Positions 25,509 to 34,600 of a stretch of 64,000 nt of DNA are shown one piece after another. The notes below the pieces were generated by a model. That model was not told the DNA's origin and ran no database searches. It saw nothing but the letters and a program-made list of their open reading frames with translations. Numbering within the stretch: position 1 is the stretch's first letter; every line of letters begins with the position of its first letter. The position numbers were made by a program, and so were the translations under genes. The DNA comes from an uncultured Verrucomicrobiota bacterium (GTDB taxonomy: Bacteria; Verrucomicrobiota; Verrucomicrobiia; Opitutales; Opitutaceae), in NCBI GenBank assembly GCA_903876795.1, contig CAIRBK010000008.1, forward strand, positions 1 to 64,000. The letters run 5' to 3'.

Positions 25509-26605
25509 CCGGCCTCGGCCACCGCCAGTTGCCCGCAACCGGCGCCGATATCGATGCCGCGTCGCTGGCGCACAGTGCTCGGAATGGAGTACCCGGCAAG
25601 GATGTCTTGGAATCGCCGGGCGGCCGCCTGATGGCTGGGCGCGCCGCCATAACCGGCGGTGGGATTTAGCGGGATCAGGTTTACCTGCGCCGGCACACCC
25701 TTCAGCAGCGAACCGACTGCATGGGCCTGCTCGGGGCCGTCGTTTTTGCCCTCGATCAACGTCCACTCGAAAAAGATCCGCCGCTCCATCTTATCCGTGT
25801 AGTAACGGCACGCCTCCATCAGCATCTCCAACGGCCACGCGCGCGCGGCCGGCACCAGCGTGGCCCGCTCGGCCTGGGTCGCGCCGTGCAGCGAGACGGC
25901 AAGGTAGATCGGCCGGCGTTCGTCGGCCAGGCGAATGATGCCCGGCACGACTCCGACGGTGGACAACGTGATTTTTTTCGCGCCCAGCCCCAGACCCGCA
26001 CCGTCGCAAAGGATGTCCACGGCCTTCATCACCGAATCGTAGTTGTGCAACGGTTCGCCCATGCCCATCAGCACGATGTTCCGCAGGCGCTCATGGCGAT
26101 GATGCGGCGAACTATGGTCGCCTTCCGCCAGCGCGGGCGCCTCGTCGGCCGTGTGCCGGAGCACTCGGTCCACATGGATCGCCTGGGCCACGATCTCGGC
26201 CGGCGTGAGGTGGCGAGTGTAGCCCATCTGGCCCGTCGCGCAAAACACGCAGCCCATCGCACACCCCACCTGCGAACTGATGCACGCGGTCGTGCGGCCC
26301 TTGTAGCGCATCAACACCGTCTCGATGCGGTGCGCGTCGGCGAGCCCGAGCAAGTATTTGCGTGTGAACCCGTCGCCGGAATGCGTTTCCCTGGCGACCG
26401 CGAGACGTCCGAACGTGGTCCCGGCCTCGAGACGCGCACGCAATCGCGCCGGCAGTTCGGTCATTTCGGCCAACGTATCCGCCCCGTCGAGATAGAGGTA
26501 GCGCCACAGCCGCGCGGCGTGCACCGGGCTGATCTCCCAGCCGGACACCAGCGAGCCCAGCTCCGCACGGGTGAGTCCATAGAGATTTAGGAGATTGGAT
26601 GACAT
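25505..26605 (-). CDS. rlmN: Dual-specificity RNA methyltransferase RlmN
   Basis: Methylates C2 of A2503 in 23S rRNA, and A37 of some tRNAs, using radical SAM chemistry. The 366-residue product starts MSSNLLNLYGLTRAELG. It has CAMGCVFC (cluster Cys), the NIVLMGMGEPLHNYD segment and the C-terminal GCGQLA with the methyl-carrying Cys. An insertion of about 20 residues between the cluster and the MGMGEP motif (TADEAPALAEGDHSSPHHRH) is longer than in E. coli. A larger open frame reaching 27187 runs over the next gene, so I placed the start at the ATG at 26605. Confidence 0.93.
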   Translation of the reverse strand: MSSNLLNLYGLTRAELGSLVSGWEISPVHAARLWRYLYLDGADTLAEMTELPARLRARLEAGTTFGRLAVARETHSGDGFTRKYLLGLADAHRIETVLMRYKGRTTACISSQVGCAMGCVFCATGQMGYTRHLTPAEIVAQAIHVDRVLRHTADEAPALAEGDHSSPHHRHERLRNIVLMGMGEPLHNYDSVMKAVDILCDGAGLGLGAKKITLSTVGVVPGIIRLADERRPIYLAVSLHGATQAERATLVPAARAWPLEMLMEACRYYTDKMERRIFFEWTLIEGKNDGPEQAHAVGSLLKGVPAQVNLIPLNPTAGYGGAPSHQAAARRFQDILAGYSIPSTVRQRRGIDIGAGCGQLAVAEAG

Positions 26606-26652
26606 GAACTGAAGGTGACGGATCGTTGACGAAAAACCGGGATCGCGGCTGA

Positions 26653-27471
26653 TCAGCGCAACGATTCCAGGGCGGCAGTGATCGGGATGGTCTGGCGTTT
26701 GCGATCCAGAAAAAAGCTGACGTCGGCATAACCTGCGGCCTGCAACAGACCCAGCGCCGACACATAGCCGTCGGCCACCCGGCCGGGCATGTGCGCGTCG
26801 GCCCCCAGCACCACGGGGATGCCGCGCTCCCGCATCAACACGAGTTGCGCGGGCGACGGGTTCATCTCCGGCAGCGCCTTGAGCACCCCGCTGGTGTTGA
26901 GTTCCATCGCCACGCCCGTCGCGGCGATGCGGTCCAGCGCGCGCTCGACATGCGGTCGCACCGCCCCGAAGTTCCAGCGGGCGGGCGCCTCGTTTTTGAT
27001 CAGGTCCGGGTGCGCCAGCGTGTCGAACAACCCGCTCTCGGCCGAAAGCGCGAGATGCTCGTAATAAAGCTCCTGATACGCAGCCAGATCGCCGCGATAA
27101 AACCGGGCCCGATAGTCGCGCATCTGGTAGTGTACCGAACCCAGCACATGATGCAGCGGCACGCGGGCGTGCAACTTTTCCAGCCACGGCTCGACCCCCG
27201 GATAAAAATCGCTCTCCAGCCCCAGCCGCACATCGACCCGCCCGGCAAACGCCGCCCGAGCCCGCGCCACCATCGCCACATAATCGTCAAACTGCTCCGG
27301 TGCCATGCGCACCCCGGCTGCAAACCCATCCGGCAGCGGACAATGGCAGGTGATGATGATACCCTTTAACCCGCGTGCTTCCGCTACCGCGGCATAGTCC
27401 TCGGGCTCGCCCACGGCGTGGCCGCACAGCGGCGTGTGCGAATGGGATTCATAGAGGATGGGCGCGGACAT
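26653..27471 (-). CDS. PHP-domain histidinol-phosphatase-like protein
   Basis: 272 residues. The PHP fold is shown by ESHSHTPLCGHA (metal-binding His), ITCHCPLPDG, the LGLESDFYPG Glu, LGSVHYQ, DTLAHPDLIK and GADAHMP. These are the three-metal ligands of HisJ/HisK histidinol phosphatases, which act in the next-to-last step of histidine synthesis. Related PHP phosphoesterases with other substrates cannot be excluded, and no other his gene is nearby. The start at MSAPILYESHSH fits the family; the upstream frame to 27804 overlaps the LysR gene antiparallel frames and is spurious. Confidence 0.85.
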   Translation of the reverse strand: MSAPILYESHSHTPLCGHAVGEPEDYAAVAEARGLKGIIITCHCPLPDGFAAGVRMAPEQFDDYVAMVARARAAFAGRVDVRLGLESDFYPGVEPWLEKLHARVPLHHVLGSVHYQMRDYRARFYRGDLAAYQELYYEHLALSAESGLFDTLAHPDLIKNEAPARWNFGAVRPHVERALDRIAATGVAMELNTSGVLKALPEMNPSPAQLVLMRERGIPVVLGADAHMPGRVADGYVSALGLLQAAGYADVSFFLDRKRQTIPITAALESLR

Positions 27472-27536
27472 CTCATCAACGTGAACGATTCCCCGCCGCC
27501 TGCGCAGCAAAAAGTTTTCCCCGCATCCGTCCGACT

Positions 27537-28451
27537 TCACTTGGCCGCCGACAACGCCGCCAGCAACGTCTTCAGAGGAGAGGAGGTTTTCCCGCGTTGC
27601 CACGCCACCAGGAGCGCCCATTTCACGTCTGCATCCAGCAGCGCCCTGAAGACCACGCCGGGCACCGTCTGGCGCTTCATATAATCTGGCAGCAACAACA
27701 CCGCGCCTTCCGTAACCACCATCGACAAGGCATGCGTGAGGCTGTCGGCGTCCTCCACGAAGCGGGCACGAAACCCCGCGCGCTTGCAGAGCCGCATTAT
27801 CCACGGGTTGTTTCCCGGCAGATCGTGATCGTGCGCGCCCACGAAGACCTCCTTGCGCAAATCACCCAGCTTCACGGCCGCGGACGCCGCCAGCGGATGA
27901 TCCTCCGCCAACGCCACCAACACGGGCAGCACGGCAATTTTCCGCACATAAAATTCTTTTTCCCAAAGCACTCCTTCCGGCCCGAACAAGCCCACGTCGA
28001 TCTCGCCCCTGCGCAACGCGGTGATCTGCTCGCCCGGCGACAGGTCCGCCATTTTCACCCTAACCTCCGGATGCGCTTTGCGCAGGACGGCCAGCGCGGG
28101 ATTCAAATACTCCGACGCCGCCGACATGAGATAGCCGATGCGCAGCCCCGCGCTCTGTCCGCGCGCCCGCTGCCGCACGTCACCCAAAACGGCGTCGAAC
28201 TTCGCCATCACCGGTCGCATCCCATCAAGAAACGCGTGGCCCGCCGTCGTGAGCGACACCCCGCCCGAACTGCGATCAAGCAGCGGCCCGCCCACCTCGT
28301 GCTCCAGCGCCTGCATCTGCCGCGTGAGCGTCGATTGCGACACGCGCAACCGCTCCGCCGCCTTGTTCAGGCTGCCTTGCTCAACGACGGCGAAAAAAGA
28401 GCGGACGATGTCCAGGTTCACGTTGGCACCCAAGCTATGCGCGACACGCAT
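27537..28451 (-). CDS. LysR-type transcriptional regulator
   Basis: 304 residues. The N-terminal helix-turn-helix (LDIVRSFFAVVEQGSLNKAA and ERLRVSQSTLTRQMQALE) is followed by the effector-binding domain (LRIGYLMSAASEYLNPALAVL). I use the ATG at 28451; a GTG at 28421 starting directly at NLDIVRSFF is an equally likely start. It is divergent from the small membrane protein gene, with 57 bp between starts, the arrangement in which LysR proteins usually control the neighbour. The likely targets are therefore the small membrane protein and YceI. The effector is unknown. Confidence 0.88.
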   Translation of the reverse strand: MRVAHSLGANVNLDIVRSFFAVVEQGSLNKAAERLRVSQSTLTRQMQALEHEVGGPLLDRSSGGVSLTTAGHAFLDGMRPVMAKFDAVLGDVRQRARGQSAGLRIGYLMSAASEYLNPALAVLRKAHPEVRVKMADLSPGEQITALRRGEIDVGLFGPEGVLWEKEFYVRKIAVLPVLVALAEDHPLAASAAVKLGDLRKEVFVGAHDHDLPGNNPWIMRLCKRAGFRARFVEDADSLTHALSMVVTEGAVLLLPDYMKRQTVPGVVFRALLDADVKWALLVAWQRGKTSSPLKTLLAALSAAK

Positions 28452-28508
28452 GACGGCAAGCCGTTCCGCGCAGTAGGCCGCGCCGCGATTCCTGGTATCG
28501 TGAGGCCC

Positions 28509-28775
28509 ATGAAAACCACCGTCCGCATCGCCGCCCTCGTCACCTTGATCGCCGTTCTCTCCCTCTGGATTTCCACGGGGGCCCATCGCGGATGGACCCA
28601 AACCAGCAAAGTCGTTGTCCAGCGCGACGAGATCACCGGCATCGATTTCCCCGTCCGCCAAAAAACCTTCGTCGCCGGCGTCGAGATCCTTCTCGCCGGA
28701 GCCGGCGTGTCAGCCGCTTTGTTCGGCACCGGTTTCCTCGTCAACCGCCGCACCGCCGCTCCCGTCCGCGCCTGA
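28509..28775 (+). CDS. Small two-helix membrane protein
   Basis: 88 residues with an N-terminal helix (TTVRIAALVTLIAVLSLWIS) and a second one near the C-terminus (VEILLAGAGVSAALFGTGFLV), separated by a polar loop. No known family. Its coordinates are hidden inside a longer frame that starts in the LysR gene, but the ATG here gives a sensible start. It is divergent from a LysR regulator and 41 nt ahead of yceI, so an operon with yceI controlled by the LysR protein is likely. Confidence 0.6.
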   Translation: MKTTVRIAALVTLIAVLSLWISTGAHRGWTQTSKVVVQRDEITGIDFPVRQKTFVAGVEILLAGAGVSAALFGTGFLVNRRTAAPVRA

Positions 28776-28816
28776 ACTTTCCCTTGTCAGCATTAACCAA
28801 ATCCAAACCAAACATC

Positions 28817-29419
28817 ATGAACTCCTCCCTCCTCCGCTCCGTTCTCGCCAGCTCCTTCATTGCCCTTGCCGCGCAAGCCGCTCCGCAGTCGTTCGACTTC
28901 AAAGACCCAAAGGGCGTTAACAACATCCAGTTCAAGCTCGACGCTCCCCTCGAAAGCATCAGCGGCACCGTCTCCTTCGCCCCCGCCGCACCCGCCGCCA
29001 CCACCGGCACCATCACCCTCGAAACCAAATCCCTCACCGTCGGCAATCCGCTCCAAGCCGAGCACCTCCACAGCGCCAACTGGCTTGATGTCGCCCAATA
29101 CCCGACCATCACCTTCGAGGCCGTGAAGTTCTCCAGCCTGCGCACGCAGGGCTCACAAACACTCGCCGACGTCACCGGCAACCTCACCATCAAGGGCATC
29201 ACAAAGGAAATCACCGCGCCCATCACCCTCACCTACCTGGCCGACAAACTCGGCGCCCGCCTCGGCGACGACACAATCAAAGGCGACCTCCTCGTACTCC
29301 GCGCCACCTTCGAAATCAACCGCAACGACTTCAACATCATGCCCGGCAAACTCACCGACAAGGTCTCCGAAACCATCCAGCTGTCGCTCGCCCTCGCCGG
29401 CGCCGCACCCCGCAAATAA
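28817..29419 (+). CDS. YceI family periplasmic lipid-binding protein
   Basis: 200 residues. A signal peptide (MNSSLLRSVLASSFIALAAQ) precedes a lipocalin-like YceI barrel with FDFKDPKGVNNIQFKLDAPL, the typical HLHSANWLDVAQYPTITFEA segment, VTGNLTIKGITKEITAPI and a final NIMPGKLTDKVSETIQLSL. YceI proteins bind polyisoprenoid chains and are induced by base, osmotic or other stress. It belongs to the likely LysR-controlled unit beginning with the 88-residue membrane protein. Confidence 0.9.
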   Translation: MNSSLLRSVLASSFIALAAQAAPQSFDFKDPKGVNNIQFKLDAPLESISGTVSFAPAAPAATTGTITLETKSLTVGNPLQAEHLHSANWLDVAQYPTITFEAVKFSSLRTQGSQTLADVTGNLTIKGITKEITAPITLTYLADKLGARLGDDTIKGDLLVLRATFEINRNDFNIMPGKLTDKVSETIQLSLALAGAAPRK

Positions 29420-29444
29420 CTCCACCACCCAGGCCTCGCATCCA

Positions 29445-29480
29445 CCGGAATAACTAACCCATTGTGTTAGTTGTTACCGG
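29445..29480. repeat. Palindromic repeat family 1, copy 3
   Basis: The core at 29452-29472 reads AACTAAC, CCATTGT, GTTAGTT, the reverse complement of copies 1, 2 and 4. Outer CCGG tetramers at 29445-29448 and 29477-29480 are also complementary. It lies between yceI and the dioxygenase gene. Confidence 0.85.
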
Positions 29481-29520
29481 GGCGGACCTACGCTAATCGA
29501 CCCTTTTTCCGTGTTTCACC

Positions 29521-30483
29521 ATGAGCACCACGACCACGCCCACCGGCATCCATCACCTTACCGCCATCGCCAGCGACCCGCAGGTCAACGTTGATTTCTA
29601 CTCCGGCCTGCTCGGGCTGCGTCCGGTGAAGAAGACGGTGAACTTCGACGACCCTTCCGCCTACCACCTCTATTACGGCGACGAAACCGGCACACCCGGC
29701 AGCATCGTCACCTTCTTCTACTGGCCCGGCCACGAATCGCGCGGACGCGTCGGCTCCGGACAATCCACCGCCATCGTATTCTCCGCCTCGCCCGCCTCGC
29801 TCGATTACTGGCAGCAACGCCTCCAAACCCACGGTGTCGCCGCCACCCGCCGCAATCGCTTCGGCGAGGATGCGGTCGCCTTCGCCGATCCCGACGGGAT
29901 TCCCGTCGAGATCGTCGCCGTCACCGACGACGCCCGCACCGGCTGGCAGGCTCACGCAGACATCCCCGCCGCCCACGCACTGCGCGGGATGCACACCGCC
30001 GAGCTCACCGTGCGCGCCGCCGCCCCCACCGAGACGCTGCTCACCGCCACCATGGGCTACCGCCTCGTCCGCCGCGATGGCAACCGCGCCCGCTTCACCT
30101 CCGCGACCTCCGACCGCTCCGGCAACTACATCGACGTGATCGCCGACGCCTCCGCACCCGCCGGCCTGGGCGGCGCCGGAACCGTCCATCACATCGCCTG
30201 GAGCGTGCCCGACGACGCCTCCGAGCTCGCGATGCAGAACCGCCTCCACGCCGCCGGCTACAACGTCTCCGACGTGCGCGACCGCAATTATTTCAACTCG
30301 ATCTACTACCGCGAACGCGGCGGCATCCTCTTCGAGATCGCCACCGCCACGCCCGGCTTCGCGGTGGATGAACCGGTCGCCACCCTCGGCTCCGCTCTCA
30401 AGCTCCCCGCGCAGTTCGAACGCGCCCGCACGCAGATCGAGCAGCTCCTGCCACCGCTCCAACCCGCCCGCCGCTTCGCTTGA
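29521..30483 (+). CDS. Ring-cleaving dioxygenase / glyoxalase family protein, MhqO-like
   Basis: 320 residues with two tandem VOC (glyoxalase/bleomycin) domain pairs. Metal-ligand positions are suggested by GIHHLTAIASD near the N-terminus, the His in TVHHIAWSVPD and Glu in GILFEIATATP, with VAFADPDGIPVEIVAV between. This matches the MhqO/YkcA family of hydroquinone- and quinone-responsive dioxygenases. A MhqD-like esterase gene follows at once, as in the Bacillus mhq operons. Substrate is therefore probably a hydroquinone or catechol; I cannot see the expected MhqR regulator nearby. Confidence 0.85.
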   Translation: MSTTTTPTGIHHLTAIASDPQVNVDFYSGLLGLRPVKKTVNFDDPSAYHLYYGDETGTPGSIVTFFYWPGHESRGRVGSGQSTAIVFSASPASLDYWQQRLQTHGVAATRRNRFGEDAVAFADPDGIPVEIVAVTDDARTGWQAHADIPAAHALRGMHTAELTVRAAAPTETLLTATMGYRLVRRDGNRARFTSATSDRSGNYIDVIADASAPAGLGGAGTVHHIAWSVPDDASELAMQNRLHAAGYNVSDVRDRNYFNSIYYRERGGILFEIATATPGFAVDEPVATLGSALKLPAQFERARTQIEQLLPPLQPARRFA

Positions 30484-30488
30484 CCACC

Positions 30489-31136
30489 ATGCAACTCCAC
30501 GACGCCACCCACACCCTGCGCCTCGGCGCCACGCTCGCGAAAGCCCGCGGCGCTGTCATCCTCATCCACGGACGCGGCTCGTCCGCCGACGACATCATCA
30601 GCCTCGCCAAGGCCTTCAACTCCTCCCCCGACCTCGCCTATCTCGCGCCCGACGCGACCAACGGCACCTGGTATCCAAATCGTTTTCTCGTCCCGCCCGC
30701 GCACAACGAACCCTGGCTCTCCAGTGCGCTCGCCGTCATCGACACCCTCGTTGCCGAAGCGCTCGCCGCCGGCATTCCCTCCGAACGCATCGGCATCGTC
30801 GGCTTCTCCCAAGGCGCGTGCCTGGCCCTTGAATACGCCGCCCGCCACCCGCGCCGCTACGCCTTCGTCGCCGGATTAAGCGGCGCGTTGATCGGACCGA
30901 CCGACAACCTGCGGGAAACTGCGAATCTGTGCCGCACCCCGCTACTGATCGCCTGCGCAGACCGCGACGCCCACATCCCGCTGGAACACGTCGAACACAG
31001 CGCCGCCGCCCTGGCCGCCTTCAACGCCGACGTGACCAAACAGATTTTCCCCGGCTCCACCCACGGCGTCTTCTCCGAGGAAGTCGAGTGGCTCCGACGC
31101 CACGCCTCCACCTTCGCCACCCCGGCCATCAACTAA
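30489..31136 (+). CDS. Alpha/beta hydrolase, MhqD-like carboxylesterase/phospholipase
   Basis: 215 residues. The oxyanion segment ILIHGRGSSADD, the nucleophile elbow GFSQGA (Ser), CADRDAHIPLEHV (Asp) and GSTHGVFSEE (His) make up the catalytic triad of the phospholipase/carboxylesterase family. MhqD-type enzymes are co-induced with MhqO in quinone stress. The ATG at 30489 lies 5 nt after the dioxygenase stop; a TTG at 30480 could be used instead. Its TAA stop lies inside copy 4 of palindromic repeat family 1. Confidence 0.87.
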   Translation: MQLHDATHTLRLGATLAKARGAVILIHGRGSSADDIISLAKAFNSSPDLAYLAPDATNGTWYPNRFLVPPAHNEPWLSSALAVIDTLVAEALAAGIPSERIGIVGFSQGACLALEYAARHPRRYAFVAGLSGALIGPTDNLRETANLCRTPLLIACADRDAHIPLEHVEHSAAALAAFNADVTKQIFPGSTHGVFSEEVEWLRRHASTFATPAIN

Positions 31137-31151
31137 CACAATGGGTTAGTT
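31131..31151. repeat. Palindromic repeat family 1, copy 4
   Basis: Core AACTAAC, ACAATGG, GTTAGTT. The TAA stop of the esterase gene (31134-31136) is part of the left arm, so the repeat overlaps coding sequence. One extra C-G pair extends the stem. It is in the orientation opposite to copies 3 and 5, which lie on its two sides. Confidence 0.85.
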
Positions 31152-31504
31152 GTTCCCTAAGGATTCTCTCAACCTTGAGCCAGACTGGGCTATCGCGAGT
31201 GATCCAAGTTTGATGGTCCGATCAGGCTGCTGCGCTCCAAGTCGTAAACGTGGTTTTTGGTCACGGAACCGTTTTGGCTCACCACCGAATCCATGCTTCC
31301 AGAAACATTCGGCGAAAGGATTCCCCTGCCGATCGTAATCGGGCGGGGCACCGCTGCGGGCATCGTGTTTTGTCAGCACGGTCGGTTCACGGACTTAAAT
31401 GACGTCTTTGCGCGGAATGTGCCTGGGCGAGTAGTTGGGCTTTGCTTGGGAAAAATTCGCCAATCTTGCGCATCCGCCTCCGGCAAAACGTGGCACACCA
31501 TGCT
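31152..31504. other. Gene-free stretch between repeat copies 4 and 5
   Basis: About 350 bp of AT-richer sequence. Three short open frames (62, 77 and 84 codons) occur, none with a recognisable family, ribosome binding site or codon use like the neighbours. The plus-strand frame ending at 31511 stops just inside the flank of copy 5. I see no hairpin with a T run. It could be the remnant of a gene or of a mobile cassette. Confidence 0.5.
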
Positions 31505-31543
31505 CCACTGAACAACTAACCCATTGTGTTAGTTGTTCAGTGG
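31505..31543. repeat. Palindromic repeat family 1, copy 5 (longest stem)
   Basis: Core at 31514-31534 (AACTAAC, CCATTGT, GTTAGTT). The whole stem is perfect over 16 bp: CCACTGAACAACTAAC pairs with GTTAGTTGTTCAGTGG around a 7-nt loop (31521-31527). The outer nine base pairs differ from those of the other copies yet still match each other. It lies about 95 bp before the helicase gene. Confidence 0.9.
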
Positions 31544-31638
31544 GGCGGTGGTACCTTGCAGCCGGCGGAATAACTCTGGAACGGCAGGTTGCAGATCACG
31601 TTTGAAATCCCCGCCCGCGCCCCGTTTGTTGGTCCGCT

Positions 31639-34600
31639 ATGTCTCTTGGTTTTGTCGGACAACGCTGCCTCAGTGAACGCGAACCCGAGCTCGGGCTCGG
31701 CGCCGTCTCGGAGCTCGACCGCACCCGCATCACGGTCGAATTCCCCGCCACCCGCGAAAAACGCATCTACGCCCGCGGCACGCCGGTCTTGAAACGCGTG
31801 CGGTTCGCCGTCGGCGAGACGCTCTCCACCCGCGCCGGCGAGACGTTTGCCATCGAGTCCGTCGAAGAGGAAAACGGCCTGCTCGTCTACGTCGGCGGCG
31901 GTCGTCGCGTGCGCGAAGACGCCGTCTCCGACATCGCCGGCGCCAGTTCGCCCGCCGAGCGTCTCATGGCCGGCCAGGCCGATCCTTCCGAAGTGTTCGA
32001 CCTGCGCCTGCGCGCCTTGCAGGCCCGGAATCGTTTCCGGCAGTCCGAAGTGCGCGGCTTCCTCGGCGGTCGCATCGACCTGATCCCCCATCAATTCTAC
32101 ATCCTCAACGAGGTCTCCAGCCGCCAGATTCCCCGCGTCCTCCTCGCCGACGAGGTCGGCCTGGGCAAGACCATCGAGGCCTGCCTTATCCTTCAACGCC
32201 TGCTCGCCACCGGCCGCGCCAAACGCGCCCTCATCCTGGTCCCGGAGTCCCTCGTCCACCAATGGTTCGTCGAACTGCTGCGCCGTTTTAATCTTTGGTT
32301 CACTCTCTTCGACGAACCCCGCTGCCTCGCCGTCGAGGCCAGCGAACCGGGCAAAAATCCGTTTCTCTCCAGCCAACTCGGCCTGGCCAGCATCGCCTAC
32401 CTCGCAGGCCCCGACGCCGCCAACCGCCGCACGCAAGTCATCGAGTCCGGCTGGGATCTCGTCATCGTGGACGAAGCCCACCACCTCGGCTGGTCGCCTG
32501 AAGCCGTCAGCAACGACTACGCATTCGTCGAACAGCTCGCCCGCAAAGCCCCGGGCCTCCTCCTCCTCACCGCCACGCCCACCCAACTCGGCCTCGCCGG
32601 GCACTTCGCGCGTCTCCGCCTGCTCGACCCGCACCGCTACGACGATTACGAGACGTTCCTCGATGAGACCGCCGACTTCGGCAAAGTCGCCGCGATCGCC
32701 GAGAAAATCGTCGAAAACAAGGTCCTTTCCGCCGCCGACCAGAAGACCCTCGGCCAGATTTTTGACCGCGCCCCTGAGACCCTCGCCACCCACCTCGCCG
32801 CGCTCGACGCCGGCAAGCCCGGCGCCCGCGAAGCCCTCCTGCGCACCTTGCTCGACCAACACGGCACCGGCCGCGTCGTCTTCCGCAATACCCGCGCCGC
32901 GATGACGGGTTTCCCCAATCGCCAATATTGTCCCGTCGCCTTCCCTGACGCCCCGCCTGCGCTGCTCGCCCGCGTGGCCCGCGAACTCCAGGCCGAGGAA
33001 GCTGCCGCCGACGCCTCCGCCCACACCGCCAGCCGCACCCAAGGCGCCGCCGCACCCATCGACAACGCCCCCATTTCGATCGACTTCTCCGCGGAAGCCG
33101 AAGCCGCCCTCGCCGCCGCGTCCCCTGAAGACTCCGCCGACGTCGATTCCGAAAATTCCGACGCAGCCATGAGCATGGGCGAGTGGTCCGAAGAACCCGA
33201 CGACGACTCCCTCGACGAACCGGTGGACAAACCCGCGCGCAAACCCAAGGCCTCCAAAAAACCCAAAGCCAAATCCTCCCCGCTCACCGCGATTCCCGGC
33301 GCCAAGTCGAAATCCGCCAAGTCCGCCCCCGTGGCGGCGAGCGTGAGCGAGCCGTCCCTCACCTTCGGCCCGTCCACTCCCGCCCTCCGCTACACCTTCA
33401 AAGACGACCCGCGCCTCGACTGGCTCGTCGCCTTCCTTAAAAAAATCGCGCCCGCCAAAGTCCTCCTCATCTGCCGCTCCGGGCGCAAGGTGCTCGCCCT
33501 CGAAACGGCCATAAAGGAGAAGCTCAATCTCAACATCGGCCTCTTCCACGAAGGCCTGCCGCTCATCCAGCGCGACCGCCAGGCCGCCTGGTTTGCCGAG
33601 CCAGACGGCGCGCAACTCCTCCTCTGTTCCGAGATCGGCAGCGAAGGCCGCAACTTCCAGTTCGCCCACCACCTGGTCCTCTTCGACCTGCCGCTCAACC
33701 CCAGCCTGGTCGAACAACGCATCGGCCGCCTTGATCGTATCGGCCAGACGGAGACCATCAAAATCCACGTCCCCTACCTCGCCGGCGGGGCCGACGCCGC
33801 CGTCGCCGAGTGGTATCATTTCGGCCTCAACGCCTTCGAAGCCCCGCTGCACGGCGGCAACGACTACGCCACCGCCTTCCGCACCCGCCTCCTCGAGCTC
33901 GCCGTGGCCTACGGCGAAGGCCGTCTCAAAAAAGACGCCCGCAAGACCCTCGACGCCTTCATCGCCGAGACGGAAAAATTCCGCGAGGACCTCCGGCTCA
34001 AGATGAAGCAAGGCCGCGACCGCCTCCTTGAGTTGAACTCCTTCAACCGCGACGTCGCCCGCCAGGTCATCGACCGCGTGCGCGCGGCCGACGCCGATCC
34101 GCTCCTCAAAAAAATCCTCACCGATCTCCTCGACCACTTCGGCGTGCGCCTGGCCGAGCACGAAGACGGCGACATCAACCTCGACGCCGCCCACGCCTAC
34201 GTCGAGGGCTTCCCTTCGATCCCCCGCGAAGGCCTGCTGGCCACCTACGACCGCAAACGCGCCATCGCCCGCGAAGACATCGCCTTCCTCTCCGCCGACC
34301 ACCCGCTGGTGCTCGATAGCATCGACCTGCTGGTTGACTCGCCCGCCGGCACCACCGCGTTCTGCGTGCTCGAAGCCGACAAACCCAACCTGCTCCTCGA
34401 AGCCGTCTTTGTCCTTGAAACGGTCGCCGACGCGAAGTGGCACGTTGACCAGTTTCTCTCGCCCACTCCGGTGCGCGTGCTGGTGGACATCCACGGCCAC
34501 GACCTCACCGACAACGTCCTCTACTCGCGGCTAGCCGCCGACCTGGAAGACGCGCCGTTGCCGCGCTTCCTCCAAAAACCCGGCTTCAACGGCACGTTGT

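Noticed and set aside
31150-31511. Small genes between repeat copies 4 and 5
   Set aside because: Three overlapping short frames on both strands have no family match or start signal; codon use is not like that of the neighbours.
2808-31543. CRISPR array
   Set aside because: The repeat copies are kilobases apart with no regular spacers and no cas genes are present.
31537-34500. 987-codon open frame on the minus strand opposite the helicase gene
   Set aside because: Its predicted protein is extremely rich in Gly, Glu, Val and Arg, has no domain and mirrors the codon bias of the real gene. High GC with C/G in the third position removes stop codons from the opposite strand.
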